This document shows, piece by piece, positions 7,259 through 14,594 of a stretch of 21,262 bases of DNA. The notes below the pieces were generated by a model. That model searched no databases, was not told the origin of the DNA, and saw only the letters and a program-made list of their open reading frames with translations. How positions within the stretch are numbered: position 1 is the first letter of the stretch; the number at the start of each line of letters is the position of its first letter. Origin of the DNA: an uncultured Bacilli bacterium (GTDB lineage Bacteria > Bacillota_I > Bacilli_A > RF39 > UBA660); assembly GCA_934096405.1 (NCBI GenBank), contig CAKOLW010000021.1:1-21262 (forward strand), written 5' to 3'. The position numbers and the translations under genes are program-made.

Positions 7259-8638
7259 CTATTTATGTAATGTTAAACCATTACTGTTTTCTTTTACTTG
7301 TTTTGCTGTTTCTATCATATCATTGAAGTCTGATGAAAATTTATCCATAGCGTTTTCATCAAGTTTTCCGTTTTCATCACAAAGTGGAACTTCATTTAAT
7401 CTAACAGCAACATCATCTAAGTTAAATTCACTTTCCATACCGCCTACATTAATTTTAACATTAACTGGAACATTAATATAAGCATAAGTATTAATAAAGT
7501 AAGTATCTATTAATGTTTTCATACCTGCTTTTTCAATTGAATAAGCACTTTGTACACCATTTGTTCCGTTTAATAACCAAGAATTTATAATTAATTTAGC
7601 AAAATCTTCTGCATTCTTATTAAATTCTTCAGTTCCTTTAGTTTCTCTTAAAGCTTTTCTAGAATTATATATTTGACTAGCTAATTTTTGTCCTCTTGTA
7701 TTATCTAAGAATAATTTACTTACATCAAATGTATTTTTAACTTCTTCTAGATTTTCTTTATTCATTATATCTTCTACTCTAGAAATTGCATAAAATGCAT
7801 CATCTATTTCAACGCTATCAACATTACCACCATTAATCCATCTAATTATGTTAGATACTTCATCAACAGTGTAATCATGTTCTTTTAAGTTTTCATCTAA
7901 ATATTTAATGACTTCATAAGCTCTTTCATTAACTTGTTCTTCATCATTAATATCAGTAAATGAATATTTATTTTTATCTTCTTGTTCAAAAGTTATTCTT
8001 TCTTCTAATTCAGACTTCTTATTAACTGTTGTCTCAGACATTACTTCTTCTTTAACTTGAGTATTATCTACTGATTCCATAGTAGACGCATTTTTACTCT
8101 TTCCACTATTTTTACCAATAGCATAACTAGTTGTACCAATACCTAAAGCTGCGATAGCTGCTAGTATAAGAGCTTTTTTATTGACTTTCTTTTTATTATT
8201 TTTGTTTTCTTCTTTAGCTTCTTCCTTAGCTTTTCTTTCTTGTTCTTTAGCTAATTTTTCTTCTCTTTCGCTAACTAATACTGAATATTTTTCAGCTAAG
8301 CCATCAGCAAAAATTTCTGTTTCTTCTTTTAATTCACGTATTTTATCTTCAAGTAATTCTTTCTTAAGCTTATCACTATCTCCAACTACTCCAAGAGTTT
8401 TTTCATAAGATTTAATATGAGTTTTTAAAGTATTAAGATGTTTTAAATCCTTATCTAATTCTTCATATCTACTTAAATCCTCAAGCTCTTTTCTGATTTC
8501 TTTTATCCTTTTTAAATCTTTAGAAGTTTGTTTTCTCTCAATATCAGAAAGTTCTGCATACTCCAACCTTAATTCTTCTATTTTTTTTCGATTTTCTTTA
8601 TTAATCTCAATAAGTTTCTTTAATAATTCACTATTCAT
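7259..8638 (-). CDS. Coiled-coil single-pass membrane protein of unknown function
   Basis: A 459-residue protein in three parts. Residues 1-150 are highly charged and helical, with long Glu/Lys-rich heptad-like stretches, so a cytoplasmic coiled coil is likely. A membrane helix follows (ALILAAIAALGIGTTSYAIG, about 154-173). The remaining 285 residues are predicted outside the cell, mostly helical and without repeats. I recognise no family. I chose the ATG at 8636-8638 because it has AAAGGGGG 8 bases upstream. The longer open frame from 8701 would start upstream of the promoter's -35 box and so cannot be transcribed from it. It is the first gene of a two-gene operon with the Cys-repeat protein (17-base gap), so the two may form one envelope assembly. 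Confidence 0.8.
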   Translation of the reverse strand: MNSELLKKLIEINKENRKKIEELRLEYAELSDIERKQTSKDLKRIKEIRKELEDLSRYEELDKDLKHLNTLKTHIKSYEKTLGVVGDSDKLKKELLEDKIRELKEETEIFADGLAEKYSVLVSEREEKLAKEQERKAKEEAKEENKNNKKKVNKKALILAAIAALGIGTTSYAIGKNSGKSKNASTMESVDNTQVKEEVMSETTVNKKSELEERITFEQEDKNKYSFTDINDEEQVNERAYEVIKYLDENLKEHDYTVDEVSNIIRWINGGNVDSVEIDDAFYAISRVEDIMNKENLEEVKNTFDVSKLFLDNTRGQKLASQIYNSRKALRETKGTEEFNKNAEDFAKLIINSWLLNGTNGVQSAYSIEKAGMKTLIDTYFINTYAYINVPVNVKINVGGMESEFNLDDVAVRLNEVPLCDENGKLDENAMDKFSSDFNDMIETAKQVKENSNGLTLHK

Positions 8639-8669
8639 AAATTTACCCCCTTTGTGAATTTCTGGTATG

Positions 8670-8698
8670 ATTATACTACAAAATAAAAGAATAGTCAA
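8670..8698 (-). promoter_or_regulatory. Strong promoter of the coiled-coil/Cys-repeat operon
   Basis: TTGACT (8693-8698), 17 bases and a perfect TATAAT (8670-8675) lie on the minus strand, about 30 bases before the start codon at 8638. The -35 box lies inside the downstream arm of the inverted repeat at 8690-8713. Confidence 0.85.
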
Positions 8699-8713
8699 CA
8701 TATTTCGACTATT
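8679..8713 (-). terminator. Hairpin between operons, overlapping the next promoter
   Basis: AATAGTC (8707-8713) and GACTATT (8690-8696), as read on the minus strand, form a 7-bp stem with a 10-base loop, followed by CTTTTATTTTG. It probably ends transcription of the gene at 8739-9563. The same bases contain the -35 box of the next operon. The plus strand also has a T run (TTTTTTG) after the stem. Confidence 0.5.
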
Positions 8714-8738
8714 TTTTGTAATTTATTTTATACATTTT

Positions 8739-9563
8739 TTATTCAATAATATCAGATGCACTTACTATATTTAAATTTTTACCATTAATATAATTAATCA
8801 AACTACTTAATTCTTTTAATAAAACATTATTCTCTTTATAAATGTAAAAACCACCTTTTTCAAATGACTTAATAGTATTATTTAATAAATTTTTATCATA
8901 AACATAATTTGTTTTTAATGTATTTATTTTTTCTTTACTGCATATTTCTTTATTGTCTATATTATTATAACTCATACAAAGTAATCTATTATTTTTATCA
9001 AATGATTTTATAGTTTTTATATAAAGTTTTAAATCTTCAGCATCATTTCCATTATATATTATATCGTATCCTTCAATATAAAGATTTTTAAAATATTCTT
9101 TACTTTTTTCTAAAGTTTTTCCATTAGTTAAAATATTTAATTTAGTATCATTTCTATTAGCAATATAAATTATTTTTTCTAATAAACTTAAATCTTTTAC
9201 TTCTATAAATAAACTAACACTATTTTTAACTTCATTTCCTTTAATAATATAATTATCTAATGTATTATTAGCATTCACACTACATTTTATTTCTTCAAAT
9301 ACCATTAATGATTCATCATACCCTTTACCTACCATATTTGAATAAGATTCATTTACACTTACTATTTTACCATTTACTCCTAATACTACTCCATCATTAG
9401 TATAATAACCCTCTTTGCAAGTTTCCTTACTATTATCTTTATATTCTTTTATACTAATCATTATCGGATCTTTATCATTCATTATTCTAGTAACTTTATC
9501 AGTGTAATAAAAACTAAATAAGGTTAGTGCAAGTAATCCTATATATTCAAAATATTTTTTCAA
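8739..9563 (-). CDS. Membrane-anchored, probably inactive polysaccharide deacetylase-like protein
   Basis: A 274-residue protein with an N-terminal membrane anchor (residues 5-22). A linker domain follows with the pattern NDKDPIMISIKE ... NGKIVSVNESYSNMVGKGYDE. The C-terminal part, from about residue 110, follows the beta-alpha order of the NodB (carbohydrate esterase 4) barrel: SLFIEVKD, TKLNILTNGKTLE, EGYDIIYNG, and a final LINYINGKNLNIVSASDI. The metal-binding residues expected there (TFDDGP and the H-x(3)-H motif of GHE(I/V)xNH) are absent, so deacetylase activity is unlikely. The start codon is TTG (9561-9563) with GGTGA 7 bases upstream; no better start is visible. The family assignment rests on pattern and motif order only. 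A hairpin overlaps its ribosome site. Confidence 0.55.
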   Translation of the reverse strand: MKKYFEYIGLLALTLFSFYYTDKVTRIMNDKDPIMISIKEYKDNSKETCKEGYYTNDGVVLGVNGKIVSVNESYSNMVGKGYDESLMVFEEIKCSVNANNTLDNYIIKGNEVKNSVSLFIEVKDLSLLEKIIYIANRNDTKLNILTNGKTLEKSKEYFKNLYIEGYDIIYNGNDAEDLKLYIKTIKSFDKNNRLLCMSYNNIDNKEICSKEKINTLKTNYVYDKNLLNNTIKSFEKGGFYIYKENNVLLKELSSLINYINGKNLNIVSASDIIE

Positions 9564-9567
9564 AATA

Positions 9568-9597
9568 AATCACCTACATAATTATATGTAAGTGATT
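9568..9597 (-). promoter_or_regulatory. 13-bp inverted repeat covering the ribosome site of the deacetylase-like gene
   Basis: AATCACTTACATA and TATGTAGGTGATT (minus strand; one G-U pair) flank a TAAT loop. The right arm contains the AGGTGA ribosome site of the TTG-started gene, and the loop region contains a TATAAT. It could be a terminator for the zinc-ribbon gene, an operator, or a structure that hides the ribosome site. The sequence alone does not decide. Confidence 0.5.
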
Positions 9598-9629
9598 ATT
9601 AATTATTGATTAAAAACTTTTTTATTAAT

Positions 9630-11129
9630 TTAATCATTTTTATCTTTTTTATCTATTTGATTTTTAATTAAACTTGCTAGTGCATTGTTTTCAACAAACT
9701 CATTCGCTAGTTTATTTCCTATTCCCATTGCTTTACTTGATACATTTTTTCCATCTACTCTAGTATTATTTACTCCACTTATATATTGACTAGTTAATCC
9801 TTTCTTAGTTTCTATATAATCATCTGCTTTTCTTAAATTCAATATTTCAGTTTTAGTATCAGTTTCATATGTATGTCTTGCATCATTATTTCTATATCTA
9901 GAATACATTACAAAATAATAAATGATACCACCTAATAAAAATAACCAACTATAATCCCAATCAACATAAAGCATTAAAAATACACATAGAATTTCTATTA
10001 ATGCTGATACTAATATTAATTTAGGCATATGAATAGGAACACTACCCATAGTTTCTTTTGTTCTCGCATTAACTGCTACGTAATGAAGTAATTTCTTATC
10101 ACCTTTAACTTCTAAATAACTATAAAGCCAAACTGGAAGATATGCTGATTGCCACTGTATTCCTTTTAAATTTAATTCTTCCTTATTCCAATTAACTCCA
10201 CGATCATATTCTTTTAAAGTATTATTTAGTGAATGTCTTGCTATATCTTTAGCTTGTATTTCTACCAATGATTTTAAATCATTTGTATTAATATCTCTTC
10301 TTTCAGAAGTGTAGCCTTTTAAGTAATTAGCATTATATTTACTTACATTTTCTACATCAAAAGGCATGATTGCATTTATTATATTATTCGTTTTCGTTTT
10401 ATCACCAGAATTTAATCTATCACTATTAGATTCAATACTTAACCCATTTATTGTTAGATCACATTCTCTTTCAACATGATATACATCTGCATCATATCTT
10501 GTTTCTTGATTATCTCCACTTCCTACATAATATTTTCGTTTTTGTATTTCTCCTTGACCACTATAGTTAACATGTGTATTTGCATCTACTAACATATATG
10601 GAAAATATACACCCATTATGTTTTCAGTAGTAAATTCCTGTCTAAATTTAGGATGTGCAAAGAATTTTCTTTTTCCAACAAAGTTTTCGATTTCCTTTTT
10701 TGCATCATCCTTGGTTACATTAAATGCAAGTACTACATCTGGTACAGCACCATTTGGTATTTGTTCATTTACTGACAAAGTATTTCTACACCAGTGACAT
10801 CTTGCTTGTAAACTATGTTCTGTATCTATTACTACCTCTGCTCCACAACTTGAACATTTAAATGTCAATACATCTTTTGTATCTGCGATTATATCTGTTG
10901 CTCCACTACCAATAATTTCTCCTGAAAGTTTACTTATATCTCTTTCAATTCCACTAACCGTTTCTGGATCAAATTCATGTCTACAAAAATTACATCTTAA
11001 TTTACCAGTCTTTGTATTTGTACTTATATCTGTTGCTCCACATTTTGGACATTTATCTTGACCGTTAGAAGAGCCCTCATCGGTCTTAACGATTTTAGGC
11101 TCATTAACGTTTACTTCTTTCTCTATCAT
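9630..11129 (-). CDS. YdjG-like zinc-ribbon membrane protein
   Basis: A 499-residue protein with two zinc ribbons. The first is CPKCG...CNFC (residues 27-49, TFIIB-like) and the second CSSCG...CHWC (about 92-114). A large soluble domain follows, with the typical VPFxI-like 'VVLAFNVTKDDAK' and 'YFPYMLVDA' segments. Two membrane helices lie at about 378-418, before a charged C-terminal tail. The layout matches Bacillus subtilis YdjG, encoded with the SPFH protein YdjI in the ydjFGHI operon. Here too it directly follows the SPFH gene, with a 2-base gap suggesting coupling. The role inferred from the family is a membrane partner of the SPFH scaffold in envelope-stress or membrane-domain organisation. 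The PspA-like YdjF is not in the window. Confidence 0.8.
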   Translation of the reverse strand: MIEKEVNVNEPKIVKTDEGSSNGQDKCPKCGATDISTNTKTGKLRCNFCRHEFDPETVSGIERDISKLSGEIIGSGATDIIADTKDVLTFKCSSCGAEVVIDTEHSLQARCHWCRNTLSVNEQIPNGAVPDVVLAFNVTKDDAKKEIENFVGKRKFFAHPKFRQEFTTENIMGVYFPYMLVDANTHVNYSGQGEIQKRKYYVGSGDNQETRYDADVYHVERECDLTINGLSIESNSDRLNSGDKTKTNNIINAIMPFDVENVSKYNANYLKGYTSERRDINTNDLKSLVEIQAKDIARHSLNNTLKEYDRGVNWNKEELNLKGIQWQSAYLPVWLYSYLEVKGDKKLLHYVAVNARTKETMGSVPIHMPKLILVSALIEILCVFLMLYVDWDYSWLFLLGGIIYYFVMYSRYRNNDARHTYETDTKTEILNLRKADDYIETKKGLTSQYISGVNNTRVDGKNVSSKAMGIGNKLANEFVENNALASLIKNQIDKKDKND

Positions 11130-11131
11130 GA

Positions 11132-12331
11132 TTATAACCCCAATAGTTTTGCTTTTAAATTATTATAATCTTCTTCAGTTATTACTCCTGCATCTAACAT
11201 TTTTTTAGCTTCCATTAGTTTTGTCATTGGATCTTCACTTGGAGTTGTTTGTGCTTGTTCTGGTTGTTGATTAAATGATGGATTATAACTTGAACCATTA
11301 TCTTGTTGTTGCATATTACCCATCATATTACCAGCAGCATTCATTCCTACTCCCATGAAAGCCATTCCTGATCCTCCACCATTTTCTCCTGCTGCTTGCA
11401 TTCCTCTTGCTGCTGCTTGTTGCATGAATGAATTACCTCTAGTACCACTTAATGCATCTGCTTTCTTAACATCTTTCATTAATTCTTTAGTATCTTCATC
11501 ATATTCGATAGCTAATATTGCTGTTTTAACTATTTCTAGTCCACGAGTACTCTTCCATCCATAAGCTTCTTCTACTGCTTGACTCATTGCTTGTGCAAAA
11601 CCAATTTGATCTCCTTGAATTTTAGTAATTCTATTTCCTTTACTTGGATCATTTGTATAATTAGAAAATGCTGCTGACAAAGTTCCAACTACTTCATTAA
11701 ATAATTGACTACCTGCATCATTATCCATATCTGCAAAATCAAATATTGGTGCATCTGCTTGTAAATACATAGTTGGTACAAAATTTTTAACAAATAATAA
11801 TGGATCTACTATTTTTAAAGTATATGTTCCTCTTGTTAAACATCCTACTTGTGTTCCAAAATATGCATCATCCCAATATATTTCAGATTGTGTTCCAAAT
11901 CTATTATTTGGTATTTCTTTTAAATTTACATAAAATGCTAATTGTTCACTACCTGGAACACCACCAAATTTAACTTTTTCCCATGTAGATTTTACTAATG
12001 ATGAAACAAATCCATCACCTGCGAATAAACTTTGTGAATTAACATCTTCACTATTAAATATAAATCCACCTGGTTCAGCAATAAAACCAGTAATCGCACC
12101 ATCTTGCATTGTGATTAATGCTGTTCCTTCAGGTACTACTATTTTACTTCCATTAGTAATAATATTATCATTACCTTTGGTATTTTCTCCTCTTCCATTA
12201 TTTTCTCCAACTTTTACTGCTGGAAATAACCCTGCTGTTGCAGTTACATCAGTTCTTGGCTTATAAAAATCCTTCCATTGATCTGCCAAAGTGCCACTAA
12301 GTGCTCCGCTAAATGCTTTAATAAATCCCAT
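11132..12331 (-). CDS. YdjI-like SPFH domain protein with C-terminal SHOCT domain
   Basis: A 399-residue SPFH (stomatin/prohibitin-like) protein of the YdjI or 'virion core protein' type. The N-terminus, MGFIKAFSGALSGTLADQW, is typical of this group, followed by the band-7 fold (about 60-300) with EGTALITMQDG, GSEQLAFYVNLKEI and RGTYTLKIVDPLLF. A Gly/Met/Gln-rich linker (about 300-365) leads to a SHOCT-type end: DPMTKLMEAKKMLDAGVITEEDY. The SHOCT end is a small helical oligomerisation domain. No membrane helix is seen, so the protein is probably recruited to the membrane by its zinc-ribbon partner downstream. ATG with GAGGT 8 bases upstream. It is the second gene of a three-gene operon. Confidence 0.9.
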   Translation of the reverse strand: MGFIKAFSGALSGTLADQWKDFYKPRTDVTATAGLFPAVKVGENNGRGENTKGNDNIITNGSKIVVPEGTALITMQDGAITGFIAEPGGFIFNSEDVNSQSLFAGDGFVSSLVKSTWEKVKFGGVPGSEQLAFYVNLKEIPNNRFGTQSEIYWDDAYFGTQVGCLTRGTYTLKIVDPLLFVKNFVPTMYLQADAPIFDFADMDNDAGSQLFNEVVGTLSAAFSNYTNDPSKGNRITKIQGDQIGFAQAMSQAVEEAYGWKSTRGLEIVKTAILAIEYDEDTKELMKDVKKADALSGTRGNSFMQQAAARGMQAAGENGGGSGMAFMGVGMNAAGNMMGNMQQQDNGSSYNPSFNQQPEQAQTTPSEDPMTKLMEAKKMLDAGVITEEDYNNLKAKLLGL

Positions 12332-12354
12332 AATTTCTACCTCTTTCCTTTAAT

Positions 12355-12720
12355 TTATAAACTATTTTTCTTATTTTGATCAAGATCCAACATTTCAGCT
12401 AATGTTTGATATGCTTTATTGTAATTACCATTTGTTTCTTTTATCATTTGAATTTTATTGTAATCATTTAAAAAGTCTAAACTAACTTTTAAATTTCTAG
12501 CAGCTTCTACTATATTTGGTAAATCACTTTCTAATAATTTAGAATATAATTGTCTAACCACTTTTTCTCTATCGTCTAAATTTTCAATAAAATTAAATTC
12601 ATCTTGAAACCTTGCTAAATATGAAACAACTTCTGCTTTAGATAATACTTCTAAACCAGTTTCAGGATTACCTCCAATAGGAAAAGCCTTTAATTCATCA
12701 ATAATTTCTATTTTTCTCAC
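12355..12720 (-). CDS. Unrecognised 121-residue protein, first gene of the SPFH operon
   Basis: I do not recognise this protein. It is acidic, helical by composition, has no membrane segment or cysteine, and carries a distinctive early FPIGGNPETG (residues 13-22). The start is GTG (12718-12720), supported by a strong AGGAGGG 7 bases upstream and a promoter at 12741-12769. The SPFH gene follows after 23 bases. Its position suggests a cytoplasmic partner of the SPFH/zinc-ribbon pair, occupying the operon place that a PspA-like gene has in Bacillus, although it shows no PspA-like long coiled coil. Confidence 0.75.
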   Translation of the reverse strand: MRKIEIIDELKAFPIGGNPETGLEVLSKAEVVSYLARFQDEFNFIENLDDREKVVRQLYSKLLESDLPNIVEAARNLKVSLDFLNDYNKIQMIKETNGNYNKAYQTLAEMLDLDQNKKNSL

Positions 12721-12740
12721 TATCTTACCCTCCTATTTTA

Positions 12741-12769
12741 TTTATAGCATAATTGTTAAGATTTGTAAA
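12741..12769 (-). promoter_or_regulatory. Promoter of the SPFH operon (extended -10)
   Basis: TTTACA (12764-12769), 17 bases and TATAAA (12741-12746) lie on the minus strand, with TGC directly before the -10 box (extended -10). The site lies between the serS terminator and the AGGAGGG ribosome site. Confidence 0.75.
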
Positions 12770-12800
12770 TTAAAAATGTAAAGTTATTAACACTTTACAT
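12768..12800 (-). terminator. serS terminator
   Basis: ATGTAAAGT / ACTTTACAT (12792-12800 and 12776-12784) form a 9-bp stem with a 7-base loop, followed by TTTTAATTT on the minus strand. It begins at the serS stop codon and runs into the -35 box of the SPFH operon. Confidence 0.8.
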
Positions 12801-14074
12801 TATATTCGTTCTTTACCACCCATATAAGGTCTTAATGTTTCTGGTATAGTTATACTTCCATCTTCATTATAATTATTTTCAACAAATGCAATTAAACCTC
12901 TAGGACTTGCTAATACTGTATTATTTAAAGTAGTAACATACTTAGTACCACTTTCTCCTTTACTTCTAATTGCTAATCTTCTTGCCTGTGCTGTTCCTAA
13001 TATTGAACAACTACCAACCTCAAAATATTTTTGTTGTCTTGGGCTCCAGGCTTCCACATCACATGATTTTTCTTTCAAGTCAGCAAGATCCCCACTACAG
13101 CATTCAATAGTTCTAACTGGTATATTTAAACTCCTAAAAAATTCTACTGTATAACTCCACATTTTATTATACCAATCCATACCATCTTCATTTTTGCATA
13201 GTACCACCATCTCTTGTTTTTCAAATTGATGCAATCTATATAAGCCTCTTTCTTCTATTCCATGTGCTCCTACTTCTTTTCTAAAGCAAGGACTATAACT
13301 TGTTAAAGTCAAAGGTAATTCTTTTTCATCAATTATTTGTCCTTTAAATTTACCTATCATTGAATGTTCACTAGTTCCAATTAAATATAAGTCTTCATTT
13401 TCTATTTTATACATCATATCATTCATTTCTTGAAAACTCATTACACCATTAACAACATCACTTCTTATCATAAATGGTGGTATACAATAAGTAAATCCTT
13501 TATTAATCATAAAATCTCTTGCATAGCTTAACATCGCAGAATGAAGTCTTGCTATATCACCCATTAAGTAATAAAAACCATTACCACTAGTTCTACCAGC
13601 ACTCGTTTTATCAAGTCCCATTTTACTTTCAATTATATCTGCATGATATGGTATTTCATATGAAGGCACTACAGGTTCACCGAATCTTTCTATTTCTACA
13701 TTTTCTGTATCATCTTTTCCAATTGGTACACTTTTATCAATTATGTTAGGAATTTTATACATTATTTCTCTAATTTTAGGTTCTAAAGATTCTTCTTTTT
13801 CTTCTAACTCTTTTATTCTATCATTCATTTCACTTACTTGATTTTTAATAGTTTCAGCTTCTTCTTTTTTACCTTCTCTCATAAGTAAACCTATTTGTCC
13901 ACTAAGTTTATTTTTTTCTCCTCTTAAATTGTCAGCTTCAACTTTAGTATTTCTATACTCTATATCTAAATTATATACTTCATCTACTAAAGGCAATTTA
14001 ACATCTTGAAATTTTTTCTTTATATTTTCTTTTACTATATCTCTATTTTCTCTTATTAAATTAATATCTATCAT
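12800..14074 (-). CDS. serS: Seryl-tRNA synthetase
   Basis: A class II aminoacyl-tRNA synthetase that charges tRNA-Ser in the cytoplasm. The 424 residues give the normal length. The N-terminal long coiled-coil arm that grips tRNA-Ser spans about 30-105. The class II core follows, with GTSEHSM (233-239), motif 2 around SPCFRKEVGAHG and LYRLHQFEKQEM (261-289), and motif 3 TLNNTVLASPRGLIAFVEN near 381-399, and the C-terminal end ETLRPYMGG. Several core words differ from the textbook forms GTAEVPL, RxEAGxxGRDTRG and TLNGSGLAVGR, marking a divergent SerRS subtype that I associate with Clostridia-like lineages. ATG with AAAGGATAG upstream, 1 base after the DUF1653 gene. It is controlled by the upstream T-box. 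Confidence 0.97.
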   Translation of the reverse strand: MIDINLIRENRDIVKENIKKKFQDVKLPLVDEVYNLDIEYRNTKVEADNLRGEKNKLSGQIGLLMREGKKEEAETIKNQVSEMNDRIKELEEKEESLEPKIREIMYKIPNIIDKSVPIGKDDTENVEIERFGEPVVPSYEIPYHADIIESKMGLDKTSAGRTSGNGFYYLMGDIARLHSAMLSYARDFMINKGFTYCIPPFMIRSDVVNGVMSFQEMNDMMYKIENEDLYLIGTSEHSMIGKFKGQIIDEKELPLTLTSYSPCFRKEVGAHGIEERGLYRLHQFEKQEMVVLCKNEDGMDWYNKMWSYTVEFFRSLNIPVRTIECCSGDLADLKEKSCDVEAWSPRQQKYFEVGSCSILGTAQARRLAIRSKGESGTKYVTTLNNTVLASPRGLIAFVENNYNEDGSITIPETLRPYMGGKERI

Positions 14075-14075
14075 C

Positions 14076-14306
14076 TTAATCTATCCTTTCAAATCTATAT
14101 TTTTGTTTCGTTATATTATCACTTCTACTACTTATATCTTCATCACTTAAAAATATACTAATAGGTCTTGCCCATAACTCACCCGAGTGTTCATATATTA
14201 CCATATCTTCTAAAGTTTCAGTATGTTTGGCAATTAATTTTACTTCAAGTATAAATCCTTTAAAATGTTTCCATTTACTTCCAACTTCTATTGTTTCCTT
14301 TCTCAT
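14076..14306 (-). CDS. DUF1653 family protein
   Basis: A 76-residue protein carrying almost only a DUF1653 domain: VGSKWKHFKGFILEV, IAKHTETLEDMVIYE and LWARPISIF match the usual KHYKGxxYEV...AxHSETLExxVVY...LWVRPxxMF pattern. The biochemical role of the family is unknown. I place the start at the ATG of 14304-14306, which has AAAGGATAAAT upstream. The open frame extends to 14420, but those 38 codons lie inside the T-box leader and its terminator hairpin, so they are not coding. It is encoded between the T-box and serS with a 1-base gap to serS, so it rises and falls with serine tRNA charging. Confidence 0.8.
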   Translation of the reverse strand: MRKETIEVGSKWKHFKGFILEVKLIAKHTETLEDMVIYEHSGELWARPISIFLSDEDISSRSDNITKQKYRFERID

Positions 14307-14321
14307 ATTTATCCTTTCTAA

Positions 14322-14480
14322 CAAAAAAGACACCATATTTAAAGGAGTCTTTAAATGACGGTGCCATCCTATTTTTAACTTAATTCTATAACGGGTTTTC
14401 CCGGAAGCTATTAACTTCACTAAGAAGTAGATTCATTAAATATTATTACTAGTTTACACCAACCACTAGTTCTCTATATA
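14322..14480 (-). promoter_or_regulatory. Serine T-box riboswitch (tRNA-sensing leader of serS)
   Basis: The minus-strand leader has the T-box hallmarks in order. AGAGAACTAGTGGTTGGTG begins stem I. GAA-TCT-A follows in the specifier region, where TCT is a serine codon. The antiterminator bulge word is AGGATGGCACCG (14358-14370, as TGGCACCG). A terminator stem AAAGACTCC / GGTGTCTTT (14326-14334 and 14344-14352) ends in a T run. The TGGC bulge pairs with a GCCA tRNA end, fitting tRNA-Ser with discriminator G. Uncharged tRNA-Ser should favour the antiterminator and expression of DUF1653-serS. Confidence 0.93.
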
Positions 14481-14522
14481 TAATTAATTTAATTACTATT
14501 CTTCTTTTTGCTTTCTATTTGT

Positions 14523-14552
14523 ATTATATAATACTTTAATATTTATATACAA
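14523..14552 (-). promoter_or_regulatory. Promoter of the T-box/DUF1653/serS operon
   Basis: TTGTAT (14547-14552), 18 bases and TATAAT (14523-14528) lie on the minus strand, about 45 bases before the T-box stem I. Confidence 0.6.
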
Positions 14553-14559
14553 GTGTTTT

Positions 14560-14588
14560 TTGACTTTTTTTAAAATTTATGTTATTGT
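14560..14588 (+). promoter_or_regulatory. Possible plus-strand promoter
   Basis: TTGACT (14560-14565), 17 bases and TATTGT (14583-14588), with TG one base before the -10 box (extended -10). It points away from the serS operon into the gene-free stretch 14590-14735, where no plus-strand reading frame follows. Confidence 0.4.
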
Positions 14589-14594
14589 GTATCT

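Noticed and set aside
8639..8701. Longer N-terminus for the coiled-coil protein (start at 8701)
   Set aside because: It would start upstream of the -35 box of a near-perfect promoter and lacks a ribosome site; the ATG at 8638 has AAAGGGGG upstream.
11355..11564. Plus-strand open frame opposite the SPFH gene
   Set aside because: A shadow of the Gly/Met/Gln-rich linker of the SPFH protein with no ribosome site or recognisable motif.
14307..14420. N-terminal 38-codon extension of the DUF1653 reading frame
   Set aside because: The segment is T-box antiterminator and terminator sequence, and the ATG at 14306 has a good ribosome site.
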